Origin: an uncultured Maribacter sp.
GTDB taxonomy: Bacteria; Bacteroidota; Bacteroidia; Flavobacteriales; Flavobacteriaceae
Assembly (NCBI RefSeq): GCF_947496775.1
Contig: NZ_CANMDU010000008.1
Span: 162,663-226,662 of the forward strand
Reading direction: 5' to 3'
DNA length: 64,000 nt
Positions 8,720-18,827 of the stretch are shown piece after piece (within the stretch, counting starts at the first letter, position 1; every line of letters begins with the position of its first letter). The notes under the pieces are model-generated. The model worked only from the letters and a program-made list of their open reading frames with translations, searched no databases and was not told where the DNA came from. The position numbers were made by a program, and so were the translations under genes.

Positions 8720-9139
8720 TTAGTAAATTTCTCTTCCTGAAAAATGAAAAGAACCTTCTATTGCAGCATTCTCGTCACTATCTGAACCATGTACAGCATT
8801 TTCCCCGATGCTAGTCGCAAACATTTTACGAATAGTACCTTCTGCAGCTTCTGCAGGATTAGTAGCTCCTATTAGAGCTCTAAAATCTTCTACTGCATTA
8901 TCTTTTTCTAAAATTGCAGCAACAATAGGTCCCCTTGTCATAAACTCCACTAATTCTCCAAAAAATGGACGTTCGTTATGTACTGCATAAAAAGCTTGAG
9001 CATCTCTTTTGCTTAATTGTGTATATTTCATTGCAACAATTTTAAATCCAGCTGCTGAAATTTTTTCTAATATACCACCAATATGCCCGTTTTCGACAGC
9101 ATCTGGCTTAATCATTGTAAAAGTTCTATTTGTTGTCAT
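8720..9139 (-). CDS. ndk: Nucleoside diphosphate kinase
   Basis: 139 residues, the standard size. Lys11 in MIKPDAV, the active-site His117 in ENAVHGSDS and the Kpn-loop region around [11 protein letters not shown] are all present. The enzyme transfers the gamma-phosphate of ATP onto NDPs through phospho-His. It is a single-gene unit with its own canonical promoter (TTG, 19-base spacer, TATTTTTG) just upstream and a shared terminator downstream. Confidence 0.98.
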   Translation of the reverse strand: MTTNRTFTMIKPDAVENGHIGGILEKISAAGFKIVAMKYTQLSKRDAQAFYAVHNERPFFGELVEFMTRGPIVAAILEKDNAVEDFRALIGATNPAEAAEGTIRKMFATSIGENAVHGSDSDENAAIEGSFHFSGREIY

Positions 9140-9155
9140 TTCTTTAAATTTTGCG

Positions 9156-9185
9156 CAAAAATACGTTTTTCCTTACAATGCACAA
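9156..9185 (-). promoter_or_regulatory. Canonical Bacteroidota promoter of ndk
   Basis: On the minus strand TTG (9185-9183) is followed by a 19-base spacer and TATTTTTG (9163-9156), then CGC. Both boxes match the flavobacterial consensus TTG-N19-TAnnTTTG. The predicted start site lies about 10 bases before the ndk ATG. Confidence 0.75.
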
Positions 9186-9188
9186 GCA

Positions 9189-10250
9189 TTAGTACTGTTG
9201 TTCTGTTTTTTCCAATATTCTACCTTTGTCTCCAATAATCTGAAAATTTACCTTTCTTTGTTGAAAATCAAAATTTAGTAATCCAAAACTTTCCGTAAAC
9301 ACAACACTTCCTAACCGAAAAGGGTTTTCCTCTCCTTTATACCCGCTATAGGCGTGAGTTAATCCGCTAGAAGTAAAATCTATTAAAGGATATACTAAAT
9401 TTTTAACTCTAGTTTTTGAAAATTCCGAAATATGACGATCTCCAGAAAGCAAAATAACTCCCCTTGCTTTTGAAGCTACTATTGTCTCTTTCAATCTTTC
9501 TACCTCATGAGGAAAATTACCCCAACATTCAAATCCATGCTGATTTGATAATACCTGAATACTACTAAGAATAACATTAAAATCTGCTTTAGAATTCTTC
9601 AACTCTTCTCGTAACCACAACCACTGCTTTTCCCCAAGAATAGTTCCTTGCCCATATATATTAGCCTTATGTCTTCTTTTTGTTTGTGTATCTTTAGTTA
9701 ACCCTGTTCTAAAATATCTAGTATCTAAAACAATTACCTTTACTGTCCCTTCATCAACCTTGTACATATGAGAGGCATAAATTCCCTCCCTATTTCTTCT
9801 AGGACTATCTTTAGGAACATTCATAAAATCTAAAAACTCTTCCTGACTTTCTTTTTTTGCTCTAAACTCTACTCCCCCATCATTTAATCCATAATCATGA
9901 TCATCCCAAGTACCTATCACTGGCACTTTCTCCTTCAATAAAGCGTATAAGGGCACTTTATTCTGAGCCTCATACATATTCCTAAGTTTATGCTTATTTT
10001 CTGTATCTGCATAAATAATATCTCCTCCCCAAATCCAAACGTCCGGATTTAATCTAAGCACATCATCCCATAATTTATTAGGTATTGTTGTTTTATTACA
10101 AGAACCAAAAGTCATCACAAAATCTGGCTTATCGTTTTCCAAAACTACATTATTTATTTTTTCCTCCTGTCGTTTAGATTTTATACTATTACAAGCAAAA
10201 AGGAAAAACATAGCAAACCAAATTCCAATAATTTTATTCATATTTTGCAT
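9189..10250 (-). CDS. PhoD-like alkaline phosphatase family lipoprotein
   Basis: 353 residues with lipobox LFAC (Cys20); a start at residue 4 (MNK) is equally possible. The metallophosphatase motifs of the PhoD type are visible: TFGSCNKTT (47-55), WGGDIIYAD (74-82, Asp77), GTWDDHDYG (113-121) and LLSGDRHISEF near 270. The protein is probably anchored in the outer or inner membrane facing the periplasm, hydrolysing phosphate mono- or diesters. It is 49 bases downstream of the ndk start region and divergent from the NrnA-like gene, with no Pho-box that I can recognise. Confidence 0.9.
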   Translation of the reverse strand: MQNMNKIIGIWFAMFFLFACNSIKSKRQEEKINNVVLENDKPDFVMTFGSCNKTTIPNKLWDDVLRLNPDVWIWGGDIIYADTENKHKLRNMYEAQNKVPLYALLKEKVPVIGTWDDHDYGLNDGGVEFRAKKESQEEFLDFMNVPKDSPRRNREGIYASHMYKVDEGTVKVIVLDTRYFRTGLTKDTQTKRRHKANIYGQGTILGEKQWLWLREELKNSKADFNVILSSIQVLSNQHGFECWGNFPHEVERLKETIVASKARGVILLSGDRHISEFSKTRVKNLVYPLIDFTSSGLTHAYSGYKGEENPFRLGSVVFTESFGLLNFDFQQRKVNFQIIGDKGRILEKTEQQY

Positions 10251-10305
10251 AATTAGTTTTTAGTAAAATTAGCGCTTTCTAATTTACCTTTATGTTATAA
10301 AATTG

Positions 10306-10313
10306 TATATTCG
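10306..10313 (+). promoter_or_regulatory. Near-consensus -7 box immediately before the nrnA start
   Basis: TATATTCG matches TAnnTTTG except for one base and ends only 5 bases before the ATG at 10319. If used, the mRNA would be leaderless or nearly so. No clear TTG is placed at the right distance. Confidence 0.35.
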
Positions 10314-10318
10314 CCTTC

Positions 10319-11335
10319 ATGAATTTAAAGGATCTAAATGCGCTTAAAGCGATACTTTCAACACCTCAAAAAATTGTAATTGTCCCGCATAAAAACCCTG
10401 ATGGAGATGCTATTGGGTCTACTTTAGGGTTACGTCATTTTTTACAGAATTCTGGACATAAAGCAACTATCGTTTCTCCTAACGACTATCCTAAGTTTTT
10501 AAAATGGATGCCCGGCAATGAAACCATTTTGAATTTTGAGAAAGAAAACTACCAATCCAAAGATCGTATAAAAGAAGCTACAGTAATTTTTACTTTAGAT
10601 TTTAATCATTTAGGAAGAATAGGACAAATGCAACCTATTTTAGAAGAATCTAATGCTACTTTTGTGATGGTAGACCATCACCAAGAGCCATCGGATTATG
10701 CCTCTATTATGTACTCTGATGTTAGCATGAGTTCTACCTGTGAAATGGTATATAACCTCATAGAATTTTTGGATGGCACTAGCGATATTAATACGGAAAT
10801 TGCCAATTGCTTATATACTGGTATAATGACAGACACTGGTTCTTTTAAATTTGCCTCTACAACAAGTAGAACACATGAAGTTGTGGCAGATTTAATTAGA
10901 AAAGGTGCAAAAAACACGCAAATACATCATAACATATATGATTCTAACAGACCGAGCAGATTACATTTATTAGGCTGCGCTTTAAAAAACATGGTCATAT
11001 TAGAAGAATACAATACAGTATACATTACATTAAGTCAAGAAGAATTAGACACATTTAGCTACCAAAAAGGAGATACAGAAGGTTTTGTTAATTACGGCTT
11101 AACCCTAGAAGGTATTAGATTTGCTGTTATCTTTATAGAAAATAAAGAAGAAGGGATTTTAAAAATATCTCTACGCTCTGTTGGTGATTTTTCGGTAAAT
11201 GAATTCTCTAGGAAACATTTTCAAGGTGGAGGACACGATAATGCTGCCGGTGGAAAAAGCGATGATAGCATAGAAGAAACTACAGCTTACTTTAAAAGTT
11301 TATTAAAAAACTATAAAGATCAACTTACCGCATGA
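10319..11335 (+). CDS. nrnA: DHH family phosphoesterase, NrnA-like oligoribonuclease/pAp phosphatase
   Basis: 338 residues. The DHH domain shows VPHKNPDGDAIGS (22-34, with the metal ligands His24, Asp28 and Asp30), LDFNHLGRIG (93-102) and the signature VDHH (118-121), followed by GIMTDTGSFKF. The DHHA1 substrate domain carries GGGHDNAAGG near 305. NrnA enzymes degrade 2-5-mers of RNA and 3'-phosphoadenosine 5'-phosphate. Its stop overlaps the gldI start in an ATGA, so both are co-translated; a third PPIase gene follows. Confidence 0.92.
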   Translation: MNLKDLNALKAILSTPQKIVIVPHKNPDGDAIGSTLGLRHFLQNSGHKATIVSPNDYPKFLKWMPGNETILNFEKENYQSKDRIKEATVIFTLDFNHLGRIGQMQPILEESNATFVMVDHHQEPSDYASIMYSDVSMSSTCEMVYNLIEFLDGTSDINTEIANCLYTGIMTDTGSFKFASTTSRTHEVVADLIRKGAKNTQIHHNIYDSNRPSRLHLLGCALKNMVILEEYNTVYITLSQEELDTFSYQKGDTEGFVNYGLTLEGIRFAVIFIENKEEGILKISLRSVGDFSVNEFSRKHFQGGGHDNAAGGKSDDSIEETTAYFKSLLKNYKDQLTA

Positions 11336-11871
11336 AAAAAATTACACTAATTCTATTAGGACTACTACTCTTTAATTGTAAAGGTCCGGAACCAAGAAGA
11401 GCAATTAAACAAAGTTCCGGTAGTATAATAAAAGAATCTGTAGCCAGAAACAAAAGACTTTTACAAGAAGAAGAAAAACTCTTTCAAGAAATAATAGCAA
11501 AAGATACAACAAACACTTACCTACATAGTGATACTGGATCTTGGTATTTTTACAACGTTAAAGATACTACTAACTACTATACCGCAAAACCTAAGGATTT
11601 AGTTACGATGACTTATACTATTTTAAGCACTAATAATGATACCATATACTCCTATAAAGAAATAGACACTATTAAGTACAAAGTAGATTTACAAGAATTA
11701 TTTCCTGGATTACGACATAGTGTTAAGCTTTTAAAAGAAAACGAAACTGCTACTTTTTTATATCCATCCTCCTTAGGGTATGGATATCATGGAGACACTA
11801 AAAAAATTGGAGTAAATGTTCCTTTGAAAGCAACCATATCCATTTTAAAAATAGAAAAAGAAAACAAATAG
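11332..11871 (+). CDS. gldI: Gliding motility-associated peptidyl-prolyl isomerase GldI
   Basis: 179 residues. Lipobox LLLFNC (Cys16) directs lipidation. The C-terminal half is an FKBP-type PPIase with [16 protein letters not shown] and a final [13 protein letters not shown]...[10 protein letters not shown] segment. The size and combination match GldI, a lipoprotein required for gliding in Flavobacterium and thought to help fold gliding or type IX secretion parts. It overlaps the upstream DHH gene by four bases and is followed 16 bases later by the cyclophilin-FKBP gene. Confidence 0.9.
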   Translation: MKKITLILLGLLLFNCKGPEPRRAIKQSSGSIIKESVARNKRLLQEEEKLFQEIIAKDTTNTYLHSDTGSWYFYNVKDTTNYYTAKPKDLVTMTYTILSTNNDTIYSYKEIDTIKYKVDLQELFPGLRHSVKLLKENETATFLYPSSLGYGYHGDTKKIGVNVPLKATISILKIEKENK

Positions 11872-11887
11872 ATTTAAAATTAAAATT

Positions 11888-12994
11888 ATGATTAAAAAAG
11901 TATACGCATTTGCTATAATAGCTTTTGCATTAGCTAGTTGTAAATCTGGTAAACATGCTGATTTAGGGGATGGTATTTTTGCTAATATAGCAACTACGAA
12001 AGGAGATATTATTGTAAAACTCGAACAAGAAAAAACACCCATTACAGTAGCCAATTTTGTTTCCTTAGCAGAAGGCACTAGCCCCTTTGTTAGCGAAGAG
12101 TTTAAAGGCAAAAAATATTACGATGGTATTATTTTCCATAGAATCATTAAAGACTTTATGATTCAAGGAGGTGACCCAACTGGAACTGGAACTGGAAACC
12201 CTGGTTATAAATTTAAAGATGAGTTCAATGATTCTTTAACACACAGTAAAAAAGGAATCTTATCTATGGCCAATTCTGGCCCCACTACAAATGGAAGCCA
12301 ATTTTTTATAACTCATAAAGAAACTCCATTTTTAGATGGAAGACATACTGTTTTTGGAGAAGTTGTTGAAGGCTTAGATGTTCTTGACACGATAGCTAAC
12401 GTAAAAACAGTTTCTGAAAAACCTTTAGACAGTATTGTTATGGAAAAGGTTAGCATTATTAGAAATGGTAAAATTGCTAAAAAGTTTGATGCAGTAGAAG
12501 TAATGAGCTCTTACTTTAAAGAAGAAGAGGAAAAAATTGCTGCTTTTGAAAAAATGAAAAACGAATTTGCTGCCGAATTAGAGAATAATAAAGCTAAAGC
12601 TGTAGAACTGCCTAGTGGTTTAAAAATCTACAAACTAACAGAAGGAACAGGAGAAAAGCCAAGAGTAGGACAAAAAGTAAAAGTTTTTTATGCTGGCTAT
12701 TTAGCTAATGGAGCTTTATTCGATAGTAATTATGAAGATGTTGCCGTAAAGTTTAACAAATTCGACCAAAGAAGAAAACAAGGTCGTGGTTATGAAGCTA
12801 TCCCTATGGATTACAGTCCAGATGCTTCTTTAATACAAGGTTTTAAAGACGGACTTTTAAGCATGAAAATTGGAGACAAAATTCGTGTATTCATTCCACC
12901 ACATTTGGGATACGGAGAAGCTGGGGCTGGAAGAGTTATCCCACCTAATGCAGATTTGGTTTTTGATTTAGAAATTACCGGTTTAGCGGAGTAA
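11888..12994 (+). CDS. Double-domain peptidyl-prolyl isomerase lipoprotein (cyclophilin + FKBP)
   Basis: 368 residues with lipobox ALASC (Cys18). Residues about 28-200 are a cyclophilin: [17 protein letters not shown], then [16 protein letters not shown] and [11 protein letters not shown] lysine/glutamate-rich helix (about 205-235) links it to an FKBP domain (about 240-368) with [14 protein letters not shown] and [12 protein letters not shown]. Both catalytic folds look complete, giving a periplasmic chaperone with two proline isomerase activities. It is third in the nrnA-gldI operon and is followed by a near-perfect terminator. Confidence 0.93.
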   Translation: MIKKVYAFAIIAFALASCKSGKHADLGDGIFANIATTKGDIIVKLEQEKTPITVANFVSLAEGTSPFVSEEFKGKKYYDGIIFHRIIKDFMIQGGDPTGTGTGNPGYKFKDEFNDSLTHSKKGILSMANSGPTTNGSQFFITHKETPFLDGRHTVFGEVVEGLDVLDTIANVKTVSEKPLDSIVMEKVSIIRNGKIAKKFDAVEVMSSYFKEEEEKIAAFEKMKNEFAAELENNKAKAVELPSGLKIYKLTEGTGEKPRVGQKVKVFYAGYLANGALFDSNYEDVAVKFNKFDQRRKQGRGYEAIPMDYSPDASLIQGFKDGLLSMKIGDKIRVFIPPHLGYGEAGAGRVIPPNADLVFDLEITGLAE

Positions 12995-13008
12995 ACCAAA
13001 AAGATAAT

Positions 13009-13037
13009 AAAAGGCTCGCAAATTGCGAGCCTTTTTT
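13009..13037. terminator. Strong bidirectional terminator after the PPIase gene
   Basis: Perfect arms AAAAGGCTCGCAA and TTGCGAGCCTTTT with a one-base loop, T-rich on both sides, between convergent transcription units. Confidence 0.92.
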
Positions 13038-13049
13038 ATTTGATTTTAT

Positions 13050-14510
13050 TTATTTCTTTGGACTATCTTCTAAAACTGCCAACACAAATTTCCAATACTT
13101 CTGCACAGACGATATACTCACTCTCTCATCCGGAGAATGCGCACCTTTAATGGTAGGTCCAAAACTAATCATATCCATTTCTGGATAGTTATTTCCTAAA
13201 ATCCCACATTCTAGTCCTGCATGGCAGGCAGCAACATTAGGCTTTTCATTAAACAGCGTCTCGTATTTTTCTACTAACACTTTTAAAATTTCAGAATCTG
13301 GATTAGGATTCCATCCTGGATACACACCAGATAGAGTAACTTCCATTCCTGCCATTTCAAATGCAGAGGTTAAGGCTTCTGTTAAATCGTTTTTTGACGA
13401 ATTCAGAGAAGAACGGGTTAAACAAGCTATTTCCATCTTCCCATTTTTAACTTTTACTCTAGCAAGATTATTAGACGTTTCCACTAAATCTGGTATAGCC
13501 GCACTCATTCTATACACTCCATTATGCGCAGCATATAATGTCTTAAATAATTTCTCTTGCGAACGTAAACCGACTATTTTCTTTGGTTTTTTGGCAGAAG
13601 CAACCTCAATCATAAGATTTGGTTCCATTTCCTTTAATTCCTCCTTAATAATCCCCGCCAAATTTTGAACTTTTTTCTCAAACAACACAGTATGGGCTTT
13701 ATCTACAATTAATACCGTATAACTTTCTCTTGGTATTGCATTACGTAAACCACCACCATTAATCTCAGAAATTCTAATATTTAAATCCTTATTACAATGG
13801 TAGAGAATCCTATTCATAATCTTATTAGCATTCCCTAACCCTTTATGAATATCCATACCACTATGACCACCTTGCAACCCACTAACGACTATCTTATAAG
13901 GTACTACTCCACGTGGAAGAGATTTTTCTCCATAAGTTCTCTTTGCCGTTATATCTACACCGCCGGCACAACCTATACCAATTTCATCATCTTCCTCGGT
14001 ATCTAAGTTCAATAATATTTCTCCTTGAAGTACTCCCTGCTTAAGACCCATTGCCCCAGTCATACCCGTTTCTTCATCAATAGTAAATAAAGCTTCTAAA
14101 GCGGGGTGCGGAATATCTTTACTTTCCAACAAAGCCATAATAGTTGCTACACCTAATCCGTTATCTGCACCAAGTGTAGTTCCATTTGCTCGTACCCAAT
14201 CTCCATCAACAAACATATCTATACCCTGAGAATCAAAATCGAAATTAGTATCCTTATTTTTTTGATGCACCATATCTAAATGGGATTGTAATGTTACCAT
14301 TTTCCTGTCCTCCATTCCTGAGGTTGCAGGTTTTCTAACAATAACATTCCCTACGTCATCGGCAAACGTTTCTAAACCAAGTGAATTTCCAAAAGCAAGC
14401 ATAAAATCTATTACACGCTCTTCTTTTTTAGATGGTCTTGGCACTTCGTTTAAATCTGCAAACTTATTCCAAACCGATATAGGTTCTAAAATTCTTATTT
14501 CTTTACTCAT
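13050..14510 (-). CDS. pepD: Aminoacyl-histidine dipeptidase (M20 family, PepD)
   Basis: 486 residues, normal for PepD. The zinc-binding pattern of the M20/M28 fold is visible: LQSHLDMVHQK near 73-83, GTTLGADNGLG near 115, DEETGMTGA near 145, LDTEEDDE near 170, and a C-terminal CHAGLECG plus GAHSPDERV near 460. It hydrolyses Xaa-His and other dipeptides in the cytoplasm; no signal peptide is seen. It is a stand-alone gene with a shared terminator. Confidence 0.95.
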   Translation of the reverse strand: MSKEIRILEPISVWNKFADLNEVPRPSKKEERVIDFMLAFGNSLGLETFADDVGNVIVRKPATSGMEDRKMVTLQSHLDMVHQKNKDTNFDFDSQGIDMFVDGDWVRANGTTLGADNGLGVATIMALLESKDIPHPALEALFTIDEETGMTGAMGLKQGVLQGEILLNLDTEEDDEIGIGCAGGVDITAKRTYGEKSLPRGVVPYKIVVSGLQGGHSGMDIHKGLGNANKIMNRILYHCNKDLNIRISEINGGGLRNAIPRESYTVLIVDKAHTVLFEKKVQNLAGIIKEELKEMEPNLMIEVASAKKPKKIVGLRSQEKLFKTLYAAHNGVYRMSAAIPDLVETSNNLARVKVKNGKMEIACLTRSSLNSSKNDLTEALTSAFEMAGMEVTLSGVYPGWNPNPDSEILKVLVEKYETLFNEKPNVAACHAGLECGILGNNYPEMDMISFGPTIKGAHSPDERVSISSVQKYWKFVLAVLEDSPKK

Positions 14511-14675
14511 TTCTTTATTTTAATCAATAGACTTTATCTTTTTTTAGTTTAATTTCCCCCAACCTCAACATTAAAATAATAAGAGAAACTCTATATAATA
14601 CGACATTTCTTAAAGGCTATGCCATTTATTAAATCAAAAATACATATTGATGTACTAGCATCCGAGTAAATTGGC

Positions 14676-14683
14676 TAATTTTG
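14676..14683 (+). promoter_or_regulatory. -7 promoter box upstream of the DUF3810 gene
   Basis: TAATTTTG is an exact TAnnTTTG match; the nearest TTG is 26 bases upstream, longer than the usual spacer. The mRNA leader would be about 35 bases. The rest of 14511-14724 is AT-rich with nothing else recognisable. Confidence 0.4.
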
Positions 14684-14724
14684 AATAACAAACAAAAATA
14701 CATTCAACAACATTATTTTTTAAT

Positions 14725-15792
14725 TTGAAAATAACACTAAACAGAGTAATTGCTTTATTATTAATTCCGCAAATAATTTTGGTGAAATGGATTGGCAATC
14801 ACCCAGAAATTGTTGAAAATTATTATAGCAATGGGCTATACCCAAAAATTTCTTATTTTTTTAGAACAATCTTTGGATGGATTCCTTTTTCTATTGGAGA
14901 TTTAGCATACTTTTCTCTTATCATATTAGCGATTGGATATATAGTCAATAACAGAAGATACATTCGAAAAAACTTAAAGACGTTTTTCATCAATTGTACT
15001 ATGATTCTCTCCATTGCCTATTTTACTTTTCATATTTTATGGGGATTTAATTATTATAGAGAACCCATTGCTTCTAAATTTAATTTAGAAGAAGAATATT
15101 CTCGAGAAGAGTTAATTTCTTTGGCAAAAAAACTTATTACAAAAACAAATGCTACACAATTAAAAATCACAAATGATACTATTACTGCTGTAGTAATTCC
15201 CTATACTAAAAACGAAATATTTTCTATAACTCTAGACGGATATGTACAATTAAAAGAAATGTATCCTTTTTTATCTTATCAAAAACCAAGCATAAAACAA
15301 TCTCTATTCAGTACTGGATTAACCTATATGGGTTACGGAGGCTACCTTAACCCATTTACAAATGAAGCCCATGTTAATGGCATATTACCAACATTTAGAT
15401 TTCCCGTAGTAGCGGGTCACGAAATTGGGCATCAAATTGGTTATTCTGCAGAAAATGAAACAAATTTCATAGGGTATCTTGTAACTATGAATAATAAGGA
15501 TATATATTTTAAATATGCCGCTTATGCATATGCACTAGGATATTGCCTAAATGACATTAACAAAAAAGACCCTAATCTTTTCAAGATTTTACTTCGAGAT
15601 TTAAATCCGGGGGTTAAACTAAATTACCAAGAGATGTCTAATTTTTGGTCTTCCTATGAAAATCCATTAGAACCCATATTTAAATCTATTTTCAACAACT
15701 TCTTAAAAGCAAATAACCAAACGCAGGGAATACAAAGCTATAATGCAGTAGTTTCTTTATTAATAGCTTACCATAAAGAACACACATTGTAG
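14725..15792 (+). CDS. DUF3810 family membrane protein with HEXXH zinc-protease motif
   Basis: 355 residues from a TTG start; no ATG fits, and the first residues (KITLNRVIALLLIPQIIL) look like the natural N-terminus. Three membrane helices precede a large domain from about 110 onward that contains VVAGHEIGHQIGYSAENE (229-246): His232, Glu233 and His236 form HEXXH, and Glu243 or Glu245 could be the third ligand. This is the gluzincin pattern, so a membrane-bound zinc peptidase is likely although the family is still called DUF3810. It is a single gene between pepD and the amidohydrolases. Confidence 0.85.
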   Translation: MKITLNRVIALLLIPQIILVKWIGNHPEIVENYYSNGLYPKISYFFRTIFGWIPFSIGDLAYFSLIILAIGYIVNNRRYIRKNLKTFFINCTMILSIAYFTFHILWGFNYYREPIASKFNLEEEYSREELISLAKKLITKTNATQLKITNDTITAVVIPYTKNEIFSITLDGYVQLKEMYPFLSYQKPSIKQSLFSTGLTYMGYGGYLNPFTNEAHVNGILPTFRFPVVAGHEIGHQIGYSAENETNFIGYLVTMNNKDIYFKYAAYAYALGYCLNDINKKDPNLFKILLRDLNPGVKLNYQEMSNFWSSYENPLEPIFKSIFNNFLKANNQTQGIQSYNAVVSLLIAYHKEHTL

Positions 15793-15869
15793 TGTTAAAA
15801 AAATGTAAAATTTCCCAATCCTCTTTATTATCTTCTATCTTTAAGGTGACTAATTAAATTACCAAAAGT

Positions 15870-18827
15870 ATGAAAATGAAATTTTTAGGATTATGCCTAT
15901 TATGGTGTAGTTCTACCCTATTTGCTCAAGATTATTTCCCTGAAAATGAAGGAGTAAAAGCCACCAACAAAAATTTTACTGCATTTACTAACGCAAAAAT
16001 TTACATTACCCCGGAAGAAGTCATCCAAAATGGCACCCTTCTTATTCAAAACGGAAAAGTAATTAAATCTGGAACTTCTATTTCTATCCCTACAAATTCT
16101 GTTATTATTGATTTAAAAGGAAAGTCTATTTACCCTTCTTTTATTGACATTTATTCCACATTTGGAGTAGAACAGCCTAAAAAAAGCCCATCTACAAGAA
16201 GAGCTGCTCAATACAACCCATCTAGGGAAGGGTTTTATTGGAACGACCACATTATGCCAGAGAACAGTGCAAATACCAAATTTAAATTCGATGCAAAAAA
16301 AGCAAAAGAACTTGTTGATGTTGGTTTTGGAGTAGTAAACTCCCATATACAAGATGGTATTGTAAGGGGTACTGGTATTTTAGTTGCCTTAAATAGTACA
16401 GATAATGATGCCAGAAGAATCTTAGATGACCAATCTGCGCAGTATTTGTCTTTTTCAAAAAGTGTACAAAAAAAACAGGCTTACCCAACATCTCTAATGG
16501 GCTCCATGGCATTGTTAAGACAAATGTATTCCGATGCAAAATGGTATTCCCAAGGAAACGCAACAACCAAAGACCAATCTTTAGAAGCATTGTTAAAAAA
16601 CAAAACTAAAGTCCAAATATTTGAGGCCAAAGATAAAGACAATGCTCTTAGGGCTGATAAAATTGGTGATGCATACGGAATTCAGTATACTATCCTTGGA
16701 GGCGGTAACGAATATGAAAATATTGAAGATATAAAAGCAACTAATGCTACATATATACTCCCAATAAATTTTCCAGATGCTTACGACGTATCCAATCCAT
16801 ACCAAGCAAAATATGTGACTTTAAGGGATATGAGAAACTGGAACCAAGCTCCTAGTAATCCAAAAATTCTTGCAGAAAACGGTGTGTTGTTCTCTTTAAC
16901 AACCCATACATTAAAAAGTCCTTCTCTTTTCAAAAAGAAATTAGCAAAAGCTATTAAACATGGACTATCCAAAACAGCAGCTTTAAAAGCTTTAACTACC
17001 ACTCCTGCAGAAATATTAGGTAAATCTAATATTATTGGTTCTCTTAAAACAGGTAGACAAGCAAACTTTTTAATTACTTCTGGAGACCTTTTTGATACAA
17101 ATACTACCTTATATGAAAATTGGGTACAGGGTCGTAAAAATGTAATCAATGATATTACCTTAAATGATATTAGAGGAACGTACGATTTAGATATAGGTGG
17201 ATTAATATACGAACTAAAAATAAAAGGAAACCCCAGTAAACCTTCTGCAGAATTAAAACAAGACACAACTAAGTTTAAAGTTAAAATTACTCATACAAAC
17301 AATTGGCTTACACTTTCTTTTGCCGAGCATAAAGAAAATAAGCAATATAGAATGACGGGCATAACCCATTCTAATACTAATACCATTAGTGGAAAATTAG
17401 TTCTACCAAACGGAAAAGAAAGTGCTTTTAAAGCCATAAAAATTGTAAACTATAAAGACTCTAAAGAAGAAAATAAGGGAGCCAATACTTCTAACCTTAC
17501 CATAGTCCCAATTACATTTCCAAATGTTGGATATGGTTTCAATTCTAAGCCTAAAAAAGAAACCACCCTATTTAAAAACGCGACAGTTTGGACTGGAGAA
17601 AATGAGGGAATTCTAGAAAATACAGATGTTTTAATAAAAGACGGCAAAATATCTAAAATCGGAAAGAATCTTAATTTTAAAGGAGTTAAAACAATAGATG
17701 CGACAGGAAAACACCTAACAGCTGGTATAATAGATGAGCACACGCACATTGCAGCTGTAGCTATTAATGAAGCCGGACATAATTCTACAGCCGAGGTAAA
17801 AATGGAAGATGTTGTAGACTCAGAAGACATTAACATATATTATAATTTGGCAGGCGGAGTCACTTCTGCACAATTACTACATGGCTCTGCAAACCCTATT
17901 GGTGGACGCTCTGCTATATTAAAACTAAAATGGGGAGAAACCGCCGATAAATTAATTTACAACAACTCCCCAAAATTTATAAAATTCGCCTTAGGAGAAA
18001 ACGTAAAACAATCTAACTGGCAAAGTTTTTCTCGTTTTCCGCAAACTAGAATGGGTGTAGAACAAGTATTCATGAACTACTTTCAAAGAGGCAAAGAATA
18101 TGATGCATTAAAAAAGAGCGGCCAACCTTACCGATACGATGAAGAAATGGAAGTAATTGCTGAAATATTAAACGGAGAACGTTTTATTAGTTGCCACTCC
18201 TATGTTCAAAGCGAAATTAATATGCTAATGAAAGTAGCAGATAAATTCGATTTTACTGTAAATACTTTTACTCATATTTTAGAAGGGTATAAAGTTGCCG
18301 ATAAAATGAAAGAACACGGCGTTGGTGCTTCTACTTTTAGCGATTGGTGGGCTTACAAATATGAAGTAAACGATGCCATACCATATAATGCAGCAATAAT
18401 GCAAAGCCAAGGAATAACTGTAGCAATCAACAGTGATGATGCCGAAATGTCTAGAAGGTTAAACCAAGAAGCAGGAAAAACGGTAAAATATGGAGGCATG
18501 ACCGAACTAGAAGCTTGGAAAATGGTCACTATTAATCCCGCAAAATTATTACACATAGACCATCGTGTAGGTAGTATTAAAGAAGGAAAAGACGCTGATA
18601 TAGTGCTATGGAACGATAATCCTCTTTCCGTTTACGCTAAAGCGGAAAAAACTATTATCGAAGGTGTTACTTATTTTGATTTACAAACGGACCTACAATA
18701 TAGAAAAGCGATACAAAAAGAAAGAAATTTACTTATTGGTTTAATGCTACAGGAAAAAGCCGGAGGTGCTAAAACGCAAGAACCAAAACAAACTAAAAAA
18801 GAACACCACCACTGTGACAGTCTTTAA
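15870..18827 (+). CDS. Secreted amidohydrolase family protein, two amidohydrolase-like regions
   Basis: 985 residues with a signal peptide cut after LFAQ (about residue 20). The N-terminal half (25-430) has an amidohydrolase-like beta sandwich and YPSFIDIYSTFG where an HxH metal site would be, so it looks inactive. The C-terminal half (about 560-960) is a full imidazolonepropionase-like enzyme: His624-Thr-His626 in DEHTH, His776 in CHSYVQ, His802 in FTHILEG and Asp856 in NSDDAE. The tail ends in a Lys/His-rich EHHHCDSL. It is probably a periplasmic hydrolase of cyclic amide or peptide bonds; the substrate is unknown. A second amidohydrolase-like gene follows 10 bases later. Confidence 0.88.
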   Translation: MKMKFLGLCLLWCSSTLFAQDYFPENEGVKATNKNFTAFTNAKIYITPEEVIQNGTLLIQNGKVIKSGTSISIPTNSVIIDLKGKSIYPSFIDIYSTFGVEQPKKSPSTRRAAQYNPSREGFYWNDHIMPENSANTKFKFDAKKAKELVDVGFGVVNSHIQDGIVRGTGILVALNSTDNDARRILDDQSAQYLSFSKSVQKKQAYPTSLMGSMALLRQMYSDAKWYSQGNATTKDQSLEALLKNKTKVQIFEAKDKDNALRADKIGDAYGIQYTILGGGNEYENIEDIKATNATYILPINFPDAYDVSNPYQAKYVTLRDMRNWNQAPSNPKILAENGVLFSLTTHTLKSPSLFKKKLAKAIKHGLSKTAALKALTTTPAEILGKSNIIGSLKTGRQANFLITSGDLFDTNTTLYENWVQGRKNVINDITLNDIRGTYDLDIGGLIYELKIKGNPSKPSAELKQDTTKFKVKITHTNNWLTLSFAEHKENKQYRMTGITHSNTNTISGKLVLPNGKESAFKAIKIVNYKDSKEENKGANTSNLTIVPITFPNVGYGFNSKPKKETTLFKNATVWTGENEGILENTDVLIKDGKISKIGKNLNFKGVKTIDATGKHLTAGIIDEHTHIAAVAINEAGHNSTAEVKMEDVVDSEDINIYYNLAGGVTSAQLLHGSANPIGGRSAILKLKWGETADKLIYNNSPKFIKFALGENVKQSNWQSFSRFPQTRMGVEQVFMNYFQRGKEYDALKKSGQPYRYDEEMEVIAEILNGERFISCHSYVQSEINMLMKVADKFDFTVNTFTHILEGYKVADKMKEHGVGASTFSDWWAYKYEVNDAIPYNAAIMQSQGITVAINSDDAEMSRRLNQEAGKTVKYGGMTELEAWKMVTINPAKLLHIDHRVGSIKEGKDADIVLWNDNPLSVYAKAEKTIIEGVTYFDLQTDLQYRKAIQKERNLLIGLMLQEKAGGAKTQEPKQTKKEHHHCDSL

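Noticed and set aside
16113..17836. Several minus-strand open frames inside the 985-residue amidohydrolase gene.
   Set aside because: They are shadows of the real gene in other frames, hydrophobic only because of codon complementarity.
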